A stretch of 64,000 nt of DNA from Pyrenochaeta sp. MPI-SDFR-AT-0127. Taxonomy: Eukaryota > Ascomycota > Dothideomycetes > Pleosporales > Cucurbitariaceae. Positions 32,297-43,976 of this stretch are shown here, piece after piece. The notes below the pieces were generated by a model. That model searched no databases. It had not been told where the DNA came from and was given only the letters and a program-made list of their open reading frames with translations. The DNA lies in NCBI GenBank assembly GCA_020747015.1, contig JAGTJM010000003.1, forward strand, positions 744,001 through 808,000. The letters are read 5' to 3'. The position numbers and the translations under genes are program-made. How positions within the stretch are numbered: position 1 is the first letter of the stretch; each line of letters opens with the position of its first letter.

Positions 32297-35272
32297 GGTT
32301 TCAGGACGAGAGATGTGGTGGCGAGTATGTTGGGTAACTGTCGTGAAAATCAAGGCTGCAGATCTACAAGTCTTCGAGTCCCCGCGCTAATTATGCACGA
32401 GCCAGCAGTGAACGGTAGCGGTGCGGCGTCACTTGTTGCAAGTGAAGGGTTCAGAGCGTACGACAGAAGTCTTGTCTGGCCAGGGCTTCCAGGGCGAAGA
32501 ACTAGTTGGGCACATGAAGGTGCACTATGCAAAGCTATATCGACATTGCAGGCTCTACCTTGCTGCTGTCACACATCTGGGCAAGAATACTCGGACCTTT
32601 CATACGCCATCATGAATACGCCTTGTAAGATTTAACATCAGAATTAGGTCAAATTCTGGACAGAGTTCAAATGTCTGTGAGTTCCACGTGATGGGCGGTT
32701 AGTCTGGGATGCCAAAACCGCCTAGCGACAACCACCAAAGGTCGCTCACTCGTGGAACTTGCCCACTTCAAACCCACATCCTCCACTGCACATCGCCGGC
32801 ACCAACGTTCTGGAAACAGCATTCACATAGAGCTTTCGGATTTACTCCTTGCCCGATTTTCACAACCGACCTATTCTAAAGAGCACGATGACTCGGCGCC
32901 CCGTTCTAGCATCCCTCTGCCGCCCGATCACACCGCCCTGCAAGATGACGATCGCGCACTTGATTTGCCATCATATGGATGGGAGAGCCGATGAATCAAA
33001 ATCGCTATATTCAGGATAGCAAAGAACGGAGACATGGACGTGCAGCGCCTATAAAAAGGGTGGGTTGGGGCAACCAGTCTGGCCAGTCTTTGAGCTGCGA
33101 TGCGACCGAGAAACGTGACGAAGACCACTTCTATTGCCAGCTCATTTTCAGTTCGTCAGTGTATGATTGCTGGCTGGCCTGCCGTACGCGCTCTGGCGCA
33201 AGACCGGTTTGGAGGCCATAACAGGTTTTCAGAAGCGGTGTCAACGAGCACAACACAACGAACCTAGAAACGCACGATGTTTCGCAACAGCCATATCAGT
33301 TTCCCCAAGAAACCATTATCGAAGAGCATGTATTCGCAGAAGAGTATAACAATGGTACTAAGTAGGCTTATCGATAACCCACAAGAGACGGAAAGTTCCC
33401 GCCTTTCGTATCAGTTCGCACGCCGGCGAGCATAGTCCATGTCTATTTTAGACAAAGATGTCTGTTGACGTGGCTACGGGTTGTATTCGACACGCACATT
33501 TCATCACCTCTCGTTGTTGGCCATGGGCTGGTATAATCGTTCTTGTTTTGGTCCAGTTCTTCCGACCGAAATTACTCCCTCTAGTTATGCATGCGCTGCA
33601 TCATTTTCACTTCGAAACTCAGAAGATGCGGGAAGCACTGTTGATCCTTTCAGAAATTTCGATCTTCCTTAGATCTGTCCATTATAACCATGTGTTATTC
33701 AGCTGAGTTCACCAGGTAAAGTACAGTTCACAAGCAATTGCTTGTCTTGGTTTCTGCCACTTCCTATTAGGCATAATACTGTCTGCCTTGCATTATGCGT
33801 AATCCTGTCAGACTTTGTCCCCTACTCAAGAATTTTAACAAGAGTTGGGAACAAAAAGTGAAAATAAACCATGTCCATTAACGCTACACGCGATAAGGAA
33901 TAGGTGGGACGGGACAGACCCTGGGCGTGATCAGCCGATTTGGGCAGGCTCGAAAAGCTCCTACCGAGCTGTTGCTTGTTTCAGTAATGTGCATAATGTT
34001 CACATTACTCAAGTAACCCCCAAACCAACATGAGCTGGCCATTTCTGGACATTCAACCTTCGATTGACGTATCTGTCAGTAATAGGATACACACACGACA
34101 CATATGTATAGTGGCTGTAGCATAATTTCCACTTGTAAATTGGGGTCAGGTATGAGACAAGTATCAGAAACAGCGAAGAAGTCAAGCGTAGGACGCTTAC
34201 AGCGGGACCCTGTGTCTCGTAAAGGATCTTGGTCACAAACAGAATGAGATGGCGATATAGCGTATCGGCAACAATCAGGTGGACGTCACTTTTCACTCGG
34301 TCGTTGTAGGACGGTAGAGTAGAGTACAGTAAGTTTCCTGCGCATCGTGCAAAGGTAATGGTATCCAAATCTGACAACCATTATAGTAGCCGAATTACAT
34401 TGAGTTCCTAACAAGCCACTGATGAGATACTCCGACAATCGTAATGCAATGGTCTTACTCGACGCCTTGCGACTAGTCGCTCAGCCTCTCTCACTCACCA
34501 TGAACATGCACATAACCTGGGCTAATTCGTTTACACAGACTGCAAAATAATATTGGCCGTCAGTAAGAGCTTGGAGGACCGACTTCCGACAAAGAACCTC
34601 TATGATCATAGATCGCGCTCTTACTCTACAACACTTGCCTGGTTCGCCAAAAAATACCGAACGCCAGCAGACTGCTTTCAAAAGAGCTACCGTAAAGTTA
34701 AGCGATATAGAAGTAGACGGTGAAGCTGTGACAAGGACAAGGCTTCATAGTGTCGCGTCATTTCCAGGGGTCTGTTCGATCTCACCGGACTCGGGCTGTC
34801 TGGCGACGAGGCGCTGCTCTGTACCTCGAGGCACGGGCCAGAAAGTCATCGCATCGCGCCAAACCTGGGAAGGCAGCGATAGCAGGAACAGCAAACCCCA
34901 CAACATCACAAACACGACATTCGGTCGCTGCAACACCACCAGCACTTGGTCGGTGCCTCTACCAGTGGCAGTGAATCACCTCGAATCCTGTGGACGACCG
35001 TAGCGTGCTCGTTGCTTGCAAGCAGGCGTGCGTCACGTGCGGAGCCTGGCGTTGCTTGAAAGTTCAAGAGGAGCGCTCCGATCTCTTTTCTCTCGCCCTC
35101 CCCACACCCAACGCCAACCACCTCAACCTCCGCGCACCATCAACATACCCGCTTGCTCATCAACCGCGCGTCAAACCAATCGCGCCCGACAGCTCAACGA
35201 GATATTTCGCGATCTGCCGCATCCCTTACGCGTCAACACTACATCGCCCGACCGTAAGCAACGACTCGTACA
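32297..35272. other. 3-kb gene-poor stretch with gene-like fragments
   Basis: The least coding-rich plus-strand interval before 55 kb. A TATAAAAA box at about 33048 is followed by ATG at 33100 opening a 55-codon frame of presequence-like character, and a second frame to 33365 also looks protein-like. On the minus strand, frames at 34609-34481 and 34377-34202 also look coding but cannot be joined by a convincing intron. No transposon ends, long repeats or tRNAs were found. The right end holds the upstream region of the PWWP gene. Confidence 0.4.
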
Positions 35273-37347
35273 ATGGCGGACGAGGCCACTGCACCGGCGC
35301 CCGTGAACGCTACCAACAGCTTGGAGGAGCAGACGCGTCCTGCAGACGCCATCGCAGAGCCCGCCATTGCTGCGGCCAAGTCGGCTGAGGGCGGAGTGGT
35401 CGCTACGTCTGGCGTCGCCGAAGGTATGTGCCTATCGCGTGCAATCAAGCATGGGCATGGCTGACATGACCATGAACTAGTTCCCCAGACTGAGACTACT
35501 CAAAAAGACGCCGCGGTGACGCAAGATGATACTGCCGACGCGCAGCCAGATGCGACGACAGGAGGCAATGACGCAGGTGAGGCAATCAGGCAAACATAAG
35601 GGCAATGGGCTGTATCAGCAGCTCAAGCCTATAATGAGTATCTGCTAACTTCGCTTGTTAGAAGGCGTACCTGCTACTGACGCTTCAGCTACGAATGGTA
35701 CTCCCGCGGGCAAGAAGGCAACAAATGGCAAGCGCAAATCGGGAGTCAATCAATCAGAGCAGAAGAAGAAGACACCCGCAAAGGGAAAGAAGAAGGCGCC
35801 TGAACTTCGGCTGAATGCCTCGGCTGGTGACATGTTCATGGTTGCCATGCGAGGTTATCAGCCATGGCCAGTCATTGTCTGTGATGAAGAGATGTTGCCA
35901 GAGTCACTTCTTAGCAAGCGGCCGGTCAGCGCAAAGCGTATCGACGGCACATATCGCGAAGATTTCCTCGACGACGGGAAGAATGCTAAAGATCGGCGGT
36001 ACCCCATTATGTTCTTGGGTACCAATGAGTTGTGAGTAGCGACCCGCACTGTAGCATGTTCTACACATAACTGACTTATAAAATACAGTGCCTGGCAAGT
36101 CAACACTGAGCTATTGAACTTCGATATCGATGAAGTGAAGAAGGATGTTGAGTCTGGCAACCAGGGCAAGAGGAATAAAGCCCTCTGGGAGGCTTACCAA
36201 ATTGCAGCAGAAGGGCACGAGTTATCACATTTCAAGCAAATGCTACAAGCTCATGAGCAAGCTATGCAAGATGACCTCGAACAACGTGAACAAAAGGAGC
36301 AACAAAAGAAGGAGAAGGCAGAGAAGGCAGCAAGGCGCAAGAGCGGTGTAGCTGACGAGTCCGACGATGTCGACATGGAAGATGGTGGTGGTGTTGGTGC
36401 TCCATCTGCAAAGAAAGCAAAGGGCTCCAAAAAGCGTAAGAAGGATGATGAGAGCGACGGCGAAAATGAAAAGGTATGGACCAGTTCCACCCGCAGCTTT
36501 GCGAATACTAACTCGCTAACAGGCTGCGAAGACCCCCAAGACTAAACTCAAACTAACCACCAAAACGCCAAAGGACGCATCTGCCGCTAAGCCTAAAAAG
36601 GAGAGTAAGTCCAAGAAGAAGTCGAGCGAAGAAGTAGAACCAGCAGCACCAGAAGAGCCACCAATGACCGAAGAGGAGCGGTTACAGAAGCGGGAGAAGC
36701 AAGGTAATCAAGATGTTCCATCCTATCCTTGAGTGACACAGAGCTGACTAATACCAGTTCTTTATCTTCGCCATCGTTTACAAAAGGGATTCCTATCAAG
36801 GGATCAAGCACCCAAGGATGAGGACATGCTCAATATGTCTGATTACTTGAAACAGCTTGAACTACACGACGATCTCGAGGCCGAAGTCATCAAGAAGACT
36901 AAAGTTCACAAGGTGCTGAAAGCGATTATTAAGCTCGATTCCATTCCGAAAGAAGAAGAGTACGGCTTCAAGAAGCGTTCAAACGATCTTCTAGGCAAGT
37001 GGAACGGCGCCTTGGCTGCAGAGAACGAGCCTACTACTGCTACAACCCCGGCTGAGCCTCCAACCAATGGCGTGAAGCATGATGAGGAGCAAAAATCCGA
37101 GTCTGCGAAGGAGGAGCCTTCACTAGAGAAGACTGAGGATGAGAAGAAGAGTGACGCGCCTGCAGAGCCTTCCGCCACAAAGACTGTCGATGAAGACGGC
37201 GATGTTCCCATGGCTGAGGCTGATAAGGAGGTTACCAAGGACGCTCCTGCAGCAAAGGCTGGTGCCGAATTGAGCGCAGATAGCGACACCAAAGCGGTTG
37301 CTGATACGGCAACAGTCACCGCAGCCACCGATGCTACAACCGCTTAG
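35273..37347 (+). CDS. PWWP domain chromatin protein with TFIIS N-terminal/LEDGF-like domain
   Basis: Six exons (35273..35423, 35481..35576, 35662..36031, 36089..36473, 36523..36703, 36758..37347) give about 590 aa. An acidic/Ala-rich N-terminus and a Lys-rich patch (KKKTPAKGKKKAPE) precede the PWWP domain. The domain has AGDMFMVAMRGYQPWPVIVC and, across intron 3, MFLGTNEFAWQVNTELLNF. A charged coiled-coil segment (EQREQKEQQKKEKAEKAARR) follows. Then comes a helical block LYLRHRLQKGFLSRDQ ... TKVHKVLKAIIKLDSI resembling the TFIIS N-terminal/LEDGF integrase-binding type fold. The tail is acidic. PWWP domains read methylated H3K36 on DNA; a role linking chromatin and elongation, as for Ioc4/Pdp3-like proteins, is inferred. 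Confidence 0.88.
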
Positions 37348-38032
37348 TGATATGATACGTTGCGGATTTGCTATGAGAGCGAATCCTTCCGCCTACATCT
37401 GCCACTATTAGGCAACAGGCGACAGGCGACAGCTCGAATACATCATTACAAGTTTGACGCGCCTTCGCTGGCAGAATCAGATATACATGGGGTGCAACGC
37501 ACGACTCTGTTTTTCTCTGCAACCTGTCTTCTTGCTTCCATGTTTTTGAGGGCGCTGTTTGCTGTCTCATCTCTGTATATATACTGTTCGAGGAGCATGA
37601 TTCGCAAGGCTCAATGGGTTGAAAAGGGCTTGTCTTGCAACATGCGTCTGAACTCCACGAATCTCTCGAAGATGGACAGGCCCTTCGAGCGGAGTAAAAT
37701 GGTGTCTTAGCTATCGAGATGAATGAAATTGAACAACTCAAAAATTCATTAGACGACCATGAGACAAGTGTTTCACTCGTTCACATCTTCGTTAAAACTG
37801 CTATCATTAAATACATAAGCTTGCCTACTCCGCGACTGCTGTCTGATTTATGGGTGGCGCGTCGCGTAGCCCCACCATCATGATCCGTCATGACGTCCCC
37901 TCCAATCTTGGGCTCCATGGCAAAATCGCAAACCCTCGTAGCTCAACATCATACTTGCAATAATCTTCAAACCTATTCGTGTTGACCATATTTTACACCA
38001 TCAGTATACTCACAGCTTTACACAACCTCAAA
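37348..38032. other. intergenic, no gene seen
   Basis: Between the PWWP and NAXD genes on the plus strand. Nothing recognisable beyond T-rich stretches. Confidence 0.45.
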
Positions 38033-39116
38033 ATGGCGAGTGCAACAAGGAAAGATCTTCTCAAGAAGGTATACAACATGGTGCCGCCTATGCTTGAGAG
38101 CTTCCACAAAGGTAAGAAAGAAGCTACAATTCGAAATCATCGGTTCCTAACAGCAATAACTAGGTCAATTGGGCCGTGTCGCAGTTATTGGTGGCAGCGA
38201 AGACTACACTGGCGCACCGTACTTTTCTGCTATGGCTTCAGCAAAATTGGGTTGCGACATGGTATGTAGCATTCTCTGAAATCTAGGTCGAATCACCAGC
38301 TCATACACAATACAGTCGCACGTAATCTGCGAACCTGGTGCCGGTGCAGTAATCAAAACATATTCTCCTAACCTGATGGTGCACCCATATATGCGCCAGT
38401 CAAAGAACCTAGCTCAGTCTGAGAGCGCTGAGAGTGTCTCGTCACAAGTCGTCGACATGCTTTCGCGCCTTCACGTCATTGTCATCGGTCCTGGTCTGGG
38501 TCGCGACAAGCTCATGCAAGATACCTGCGCAAAGGTCATCGAGGAGGCGAGAAAACAGGGGATTCCCTTCGTGCTAGATGCAGATGGACTGTACCTTGCC
38601 CAAACTCGGCCTGAGCTTGTCGAGGGCTACAAAGAGTGCATTCTCACACCAAATGTCGTTGAGTTCGGACGACTAGCTAAAGCCAAAGGCGTCAATGTAG
38701 ACGAGGGTGAACCTTCAGAACTTTGCTCCAAGCTCGCCAAAGCATTTGGCGGGGTCACCATCATTCAGAAGGGCGCCAAAGACTACATCTCCAACGGCAC
38801 ACACACGCTAGTTTCTGAAGGGGAGGGTGGCCTGAAACGCTCCGGCGGTCAAGGCGATACCTTGACAGGCAGTGTGGCAACGCTCCTGGCATACAGGAAG
38901 GCGTACCATGACAAAATCTGGGATCATGGCACAGATATGGATAGAAGTGAGACGCTGGCGCTTGCGGCGTATGGAGGCAGTTGTATTACTAGGGAATGCT
39001 CCAGGTTGGCGTATAAAGAGAAGGGTAGGAGTCTGCAAGCTAGTGACTTGACAGAGCATGTACACACGGCATTTCTGAATACCATTGGAGAGAAGGAGGA
39101 AACACCGAAGTTATAA
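38033..39116 (+). CDS. ATP-dependent (S)-NAD(P)H-hydrate dehydratase
   Basis: Exons 38033..38111, 38164..38261 and 38316..39116 give about 325 aa. Family motifs: GQLGRVAVIGGSEDYTGAPY (nucleotide-binding loop, spanning the first junction), GCDMSHVICEPGAGAVIK, HVIVIGPGLGRD, VLDADGLYL, ILTPNVVEFGRL and the catalytic GGQGDTLTGS. The protein is the NAXD/CARKD/YKL151C enzyme. It uses ATP to dehydrate NAD(P)HX formed by spontaneous or enzymatic hydration and so repairs damaged cofactor. The ATG at MASATRKDLL fits family length; the frame is open a little further upstream but from a GTG. No targeting signal is obvious. Confidence 0.94.
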
Positions 39117-39750
39117 GTGAAGAGGAAGGGTTCCGTTATGATGAAATAGCAACGAGGGGATTGTATAATTATGAATGGCTCAGTACATACCGGAGTCCAG
39201 TGTTGGCACTGTAAACGAGCAGATTCACAATAAACTGTAATATCACGCAACGTGATCACTGTCTGTCTACTGGTGAGCTGAATTTGGCATTTATCGCAAC
39301 TCGAATGGGCATGTTTTTGAGACTAATGGTCTTTGGTAAGCCAATTGCCGTCTTCGTAATCTTGAGCAGCATCTGCATCGGCCGCTGCTTTGTGTCCCCA
39401 CACCTGCTCTTCAATCCCGACACATTCCACGAAATGCTTGTTACTATGTGCAACTCACCTACTTTGATCGTGAATCATTGGCTAAAACACAACATCGAAG
39501 TGTATTCTGTGCCTCCACACTGCGGGGGAAAAGCGCCCCACATGGGCGGAGCCGGATCACGGCTTCATACATGAGCCAACGAAGTCTTGACAATATTGTC
39601 GTAATCAGCTCTTGGACATGTACCGAATATGACATGTCCTTACAGAGAGCTGAGTAACTGGGGTTGGAAGTATTGGAAAGATGTATAAGTACATGTACAT
39701 TCCTAACAGGTAAGTGATAGAGTATACTGCACAGCAAAGTTAACACCACC
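39117..39750. promoter_or_regulatory. intergenic, upstream region of the lactonase-type gene
   Basis: A 10-bp palindrome GTACATGTAC lies at 39689-39698, next to a TGTATAAGT TATA-like sequence about 65 bp before the next ATG. No gene is recognised. Confidence 0.4.
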
Positions 39751-40786
39751 ATGGCAACGTCACTCGATTTGATCAATCAGGCGCCTGAGGTACTAGAACT
39801 GTGCCCACACGATGCATGCGTATGCAGAAATTGACTAGAAACAGGGAACCAAGTTATGGGTTCGAACAAACTTCTACTGCCGGATTTCATTTGATAGGTT
39901 TGACAACGGCCTAGGTCCTCCACCTCGGCAACCTCGAAATAGATGATAGCTGGATCCTGCACGGTGTACGTGTCTCCCACTCGTACCGACAATCTCCGAA
40001 GACAAGATAACTATTTACTAACTCATCCTTTGCGGTCAGGCAAATGTATCGTCAATCAGTGAGCCCAATCCTGTCAACAAGCGTCGCAAACTCATACTCG
40101 CCGCCTACCTGATTGAACACCCGACACATGGACTTATACTCTTTGAAACCGGCGCGGGGACGGATTACCCAGAGGTCGTTGGCCCCCAAGTCAACGATGT
40201 GTTCAGCCGAGTCGGGTACGAGCCAAGCATGAACCTGGATGCGCAGATCGCCTTGACAGGACATAAGATTAGCGATGTAAAGATGGTGATTATGGGACAT
40301 TTGCATCTAGACCATGCCGGGGGGCTGGAGTACTTCAAAGGCACAAATGTGCCTGTTTATGTGCACGAACTCGAGCTCAAGTATGCGTTTTATAGCGTGG
40401 CGACCAAGATAGACCACGGAGTTTACCTTCCACACTACCTTACCTTTGACATTAACTGGGTCCCGTTCCACGGCTCGTACTTTGAGATTGCTCCAGGCCT
40501 CAATTTGCACCATGCGCCGGGCCATACGCCAGGACTCGCGGTGCTGCAGCTCAATCTGAAGAAGAGTGGGACGTGGGTGTTTACCAGTGATATGTATCAT
40601 GTCAAGGAGAATTATCAGGATGCGGTGCCGCAGGGCTGGTTGGTGCGGGACTATGAGAGCTGGTTCAAGAGTCATCAGTTGATCAAGGGGCTGGTCAATC
40701 GCACGGGGGCGAAGGTGCTACTGGGGCACTGTTGGGATACGGTGAGGGACCTGGGTATTGAGTTTGCGCCAAGGTCTTATGATTAG
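39751..40786 (+). CDS. lactonase-type metallo-beta-lactamase (AttM/AHL lactonase-like)
   Basis: Exons 39751..39789, 39915..39965 and 40040..40786 give about 278 aa. The two short 5' exons (MATSLDLINQAPE and VLHLGNLEIDDSWILHG) join in phase 0 to ANVSSISEPNPVNKRRKL, which matches the start of this family. All metal motifs are intact: MGHLHLDHAGG (HxHxDH), HHAPGHTPG, FTSDMYH and LLGHCWDT. Unlike the metallo-beta-lactamase gene at 4.4 kb, the active site looks complete. The family includes N-acyl-homoserine lactone hydrolases in bacteria; fungal members likely open lactones of their own or neighbours' metabolism. Substrate unknown. Confidence 0.87.
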
Positions 40787-41592
40787 TTTGGATGTGCAAC
40801 AAGGCTGTAAAGGTAAAGGTAGGATTTTCCGGAGGGTGAACAAGTCAATCATAACTAGCTGGCGAAACATGTTTTAGGAGTTACGAGTCGGCAACATAAT
40901 TCGGGTGCTTGAAGGTAGAATGGTAATCATGAGACAACCTGTTGAACGTGTATCCGAGAGAAACCATCAAATAAGGTATGGCCTGAAAGTCCGAGACAAG
41001 ACGTGCACACGGACCCTGAGTTCTTCGACGCATACATATGTGTACAGCACAGACGCGGAATGGTGTACTAGCGGTGAATACCAGACCACAACAAGGAAGA
41101 AAACGATGCTGCGGTAATTGCAAAAGCGATTAGGAATGTCAGGCAGACCCCCAAGGTGCAGGAATCGGGCCTATACTAGAGACCTGCCTGTCATATAAGC
41201 GCCGAGTATATTGAGGTGTTCGTTGGATCATGTTCCTCCCGAGTAGCCGAGATGAATGGTGAGGCTATGCGGCTCTGCACCTACCAGGGTAACTTGCTGC
41301 ATCAGTCGACGAGTAAGCACATTTCATCAATATCGGGGCCAATAACCCCAGATCCGGGAACCTTCAATGTTCCTCTTTGGATAGATGCACGTGCTCCGCC
41401 CCCGTTGAGCACCCATTCTTTGTTACCCCCCACTGTCGATTTCGCCTTGCCATGCGCATCCTGCGCATCCAAAGAAGTCTCCTGATCAAGGGGAAAACAA
41501 AGAAAGATGGCACCCACCACTCTTGAAATTCGCCGCGAGCAGCTCGACTCAATCCTCTCCCGGCCACATCATTACGATATCAGAACCAAAGT
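40787..41592. promoter_or_regulatory. intergenic with an overlapping upstream ORF
   Basis: Upstream of the 458-aa gene. A 57-codon upstream frame starts at 41507 in a good context (AAAGATGG) and runs past the main ATG in another frame to 41680. No other feature is seen. Confidence 0.45.
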
Positions 41593-42969
41593 ATGGAGAA
41601 TAGGGCAAAGGACTACTATGATATCCCCAATGATCTGTTGCCGATGCCAAACTTTGCATATCGGCCGGCGAGCGACATAAGCATGCTTGATGGGACGACC
41701 TCCATGGATATCTCCTCTTCTTCCTCAGACGATGATTCGGACGGGTCGACTTCACAGCCTCCTAGCCCGACCAAGCACCTGGAATGGGCACTATCGCGGC
41801 CAGAGGTATCAGATAGGCCAACAATTCTAATAACAGCGCCCTCTGGAGAGACCCCTCGACCACAATCGAGAAGCTTGAGCGATGACGAACAGACAATAGA
41901 GCGACCACGATTGAGAAAGAAGGCACAGACAGCTCCACCAGGCGCACTCTGTTCGTCAAGCTATGTGCCGCCACAACCCAGACGAGCAATTAGCACAAGA
42001 CTGGCCCGCTCGAACACATTGGCAAGGAGAAACCTGCGATCGGACCCAAGTATGGGGAGCTCGTCGATTGTCACCATGCCCTCGAGTGATGATACTGCAG
42101 GACCACAAAGGCAACTTCCAGAAGTGGGAGCTACGATAGAGCGTGGAGACGCTGCTTGTACTGAAGATGAGCAGGAGGAATCACCAAAGTCTTTCTCACG
42201 AAAAGCACGCGTGAAGCAGACGTTGAAGAAGAAGCAGATACAGATGCTGAACACGGATAACTCAGGCTTCGAGCCCAAGAAATTGTCGAGTTCGCCGAGT
42301 TCAATGATGAGCACACCAAGAGAATTGTATGTGCGTCCTCAGCAACGAACAAATGACGAGCCGCTTCCGAGCCTCAGCATACGAAAACGGACATCGATAA
42401 TGTCCATGTCACCGATAGCTCGCTCGCCCTCGGCGCAATCAGACACGCGAAGCCGCGAAGAGTTTGTCAATGGGACATGTGGAGACAGCCGTGTAGACGA
42501 AACAAGGCATGTCTATGTACCAGGACCGATCTGCCTGGAGGAGCGCCCAATGAAGCCTCGCAGAGACTCGTGCGCTAGCACGGATGCATTGGATGCGGCA
42601 CGAGAGGGCAAGGCAAATAGTTTCTCTGACATGGTGTGCTTAGATGGTATTGTAATGTTCTTTGAAGAGTTTGGTGTGGTCGAACAAATCACAGAGGGGA
42701 CTTTGGACGAGTATTGGCTTCGTGAAAGCCAGGATGATAAGTTTGTTGTGCGGACCCGGAGGCTCAGTGTATCGAGCATGGACGAGCAAGAACCACGGAG
42801 CCACTCACAGACTCCAAGTTCCCGGGGAACAAAGTTCTACTTCTCCTCGGCGTCATCTACCGCTTCTCTACCTGCATCTGGGATATCGAAGCGGCAGCGG
42901 ACCAGGCTGAGGAAATTTCTTTCGCCGGCTCTTCCCGGTTCAGGCTTCCTCAAGACCCCTGCGAGTTAA
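41593..42969 (+). CDS. hypothetical Ser/Arg-rich protein (458 aa)
   Basis: A single open frame of 458 aa from MENRAKDYYD. Most of it is disordered and Ser/Pro/Arg-rich, with an acidic serine run (SSSSSDDDSDGS, about 41-52), a basic stretch SRKARVKQTLKKKQIQ, and phospho-site-like SP and RxxS repeats (SIRKRTSIMSMSPIARSPSA). The only globular-looking part is FSDMVCLDGIVMFFEEFGVV with ITEGTLDEYWLRES (about 345-380). I do not recognise the family. It may be a signalling or scaffold protein controlled by phosphorylation, by composition only. An upstream ATG at 41507 starts a different frame that overlaps the first 88 bases, so the true N-terminus is uncertain. Confidence 0.7.
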   Translation: MENRAKDYYDIPNDLLPMPNFAYRPASDISMLDGTTSMDISSSSSDDDSDGSTSQPPSPTKHLEWALSRPEVSDRPTILITAPSGETPRPQSRSLSDDEQTIERPRLRKKAQTAPPGALCSSSYVPPQPRRAISTRLARSNTLARRNLRSDPSMGSSSIVTMPSSDDTAGPQRQLPEVGATIERGDAACTEDEQEESPKSFSRKARVKQTLKKKQIQMLNTDNSGFEPKKLSSSPSSMMSTPRELYVRPQQRTNDEPLPSLSIRKRTSIMSMSPIARSPSAQSDTRSREEFVNGTCGDSRVDETRHVYVPGPICLEERPMKPRRDSCASTDALDAAREGKANSFSDMVCLDGIVMFFEEFGVVEQITEGTLDEYWLRESQDDKFVVRTRRLSVSSMDEQEPRSHSQTPSSRGTKFYFSSASSTASLPASGISKRQRTRLRKFLSPALPGSGFLKTPAS

Positions 42970-43976
42970 GGGCAACAACAGGAAACTTGTGACAAGGGAA
43001 AGGAAATAGGTTGATAGCATCATCGTATCAAACTTGGAGAAATACAATCTTATGTAGAAGCAGAATAAAGTGATGGATCTGGTGATAGCTTGGAGAAGTG
43101 TGCGTGTGCAAGGCTGAAGACGCCAGACATGTACTCCACGATACACATCTGGTGTTTGAATCAAGGAGAGCCGATCATCCTGTCTGGGCTCGCCTATTCT
43201 GAGGATCCTCTCGTACTGCAACAAGGGCACTGAGGGCGATCGATTTGCGTCCGCGGTACAGGAGGCCTGGTCGGATGACGAATGTTTGCCTGGTTTAGGA
43301 CATGGCTGAGTCACATCGCGTGAGAGGAGGACGTTGGCGCAACGCAAAAGAAATAGCGAGTGGAGGAGAAGGGTCTCCCGCGGATAGCAAAAAGGACGGG
43401 GTGGGCCAAAAGGTGCATAAAACTTGTTGGCCTTCACCGGGTGGTGGCTCGCGTTAGGGTAGATCCTTGCGCCAAAGCTGCCAGGGTCGGCCCTCTGCCT
43501 TCCGCGGCCAAAGTGAGGCAGCGAATGGCCTTCGCTCTCGCCTCGTCGCGTCCAATCGAGCACCAGCAGCATCTCGTCGATCGTCAGCTTGGGTTGCCCT
43601 TCCGAGCTTGGCTTTGGCCCTTCTTCCACCTCAGCGTGTGGGTCGCAGTCGTCAGACGTCCTTGTACACGAGCCAGCGCATCGCCCGCAGCGCCCACTGC
43701 GCCCACGTCTCCCCAGTGCCCACGCCGTGCTAAAAGCGCATCTTCCCCATCTCCACCCGCTCCTTCACTTATTGATCGCCTTGCCATTCTGATAGCACCC
43801 CATTCGCCTTCTTGTTGACCCAGATCATCGCTTGCTGTAAGATACTGCTGCACAGAACGCTGACTTCTCGAGCGTTGTTGCTGATCACCGTGAATCCGCA
43901 GCTTGCTTCTCATAGCACCACCATTATTATTATTCTACTTCCACCACACACACATACACGCACGCATACACAAATC
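42970..43976. other. intergenic, no gene seen
   Basis: Between two plus-strand genes. A CA-rich tract (about 43947-43972) lies directly before the next ATG. Open frames up to 229 codons on the minus strand look like shadows: they lack family resemblance and conserved composition. Confidence 0.5.

Noticed and set aside
32340..32400. CTTCGAGTCCCCGCG, resembling a tRNA T-arm
   Set aside because: The stem does not pair and no acceptor or anticodon stem is present.
32297..35272. A transposon or retroelement remnant in the gene-poor stretch
   Set aside because: No reverse transcriptase, transposase, long terminal repeats or terminal inverted repeats were seen, and there is no strong AT bias as in RIP-mutated repeats.
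39790..39914. GGGTTCGAACAA, a tRNA B-box-like word in an intron of the lactonase-type gene
   Set aside because: No A box or cloverleaf could be formed around it.
42940..43629. 229-codon minus-strand frame upstream of the zinc-finger gene
   Set aside because: No family resemblance, and it overlaps the end of the 458-aa gene antisense.
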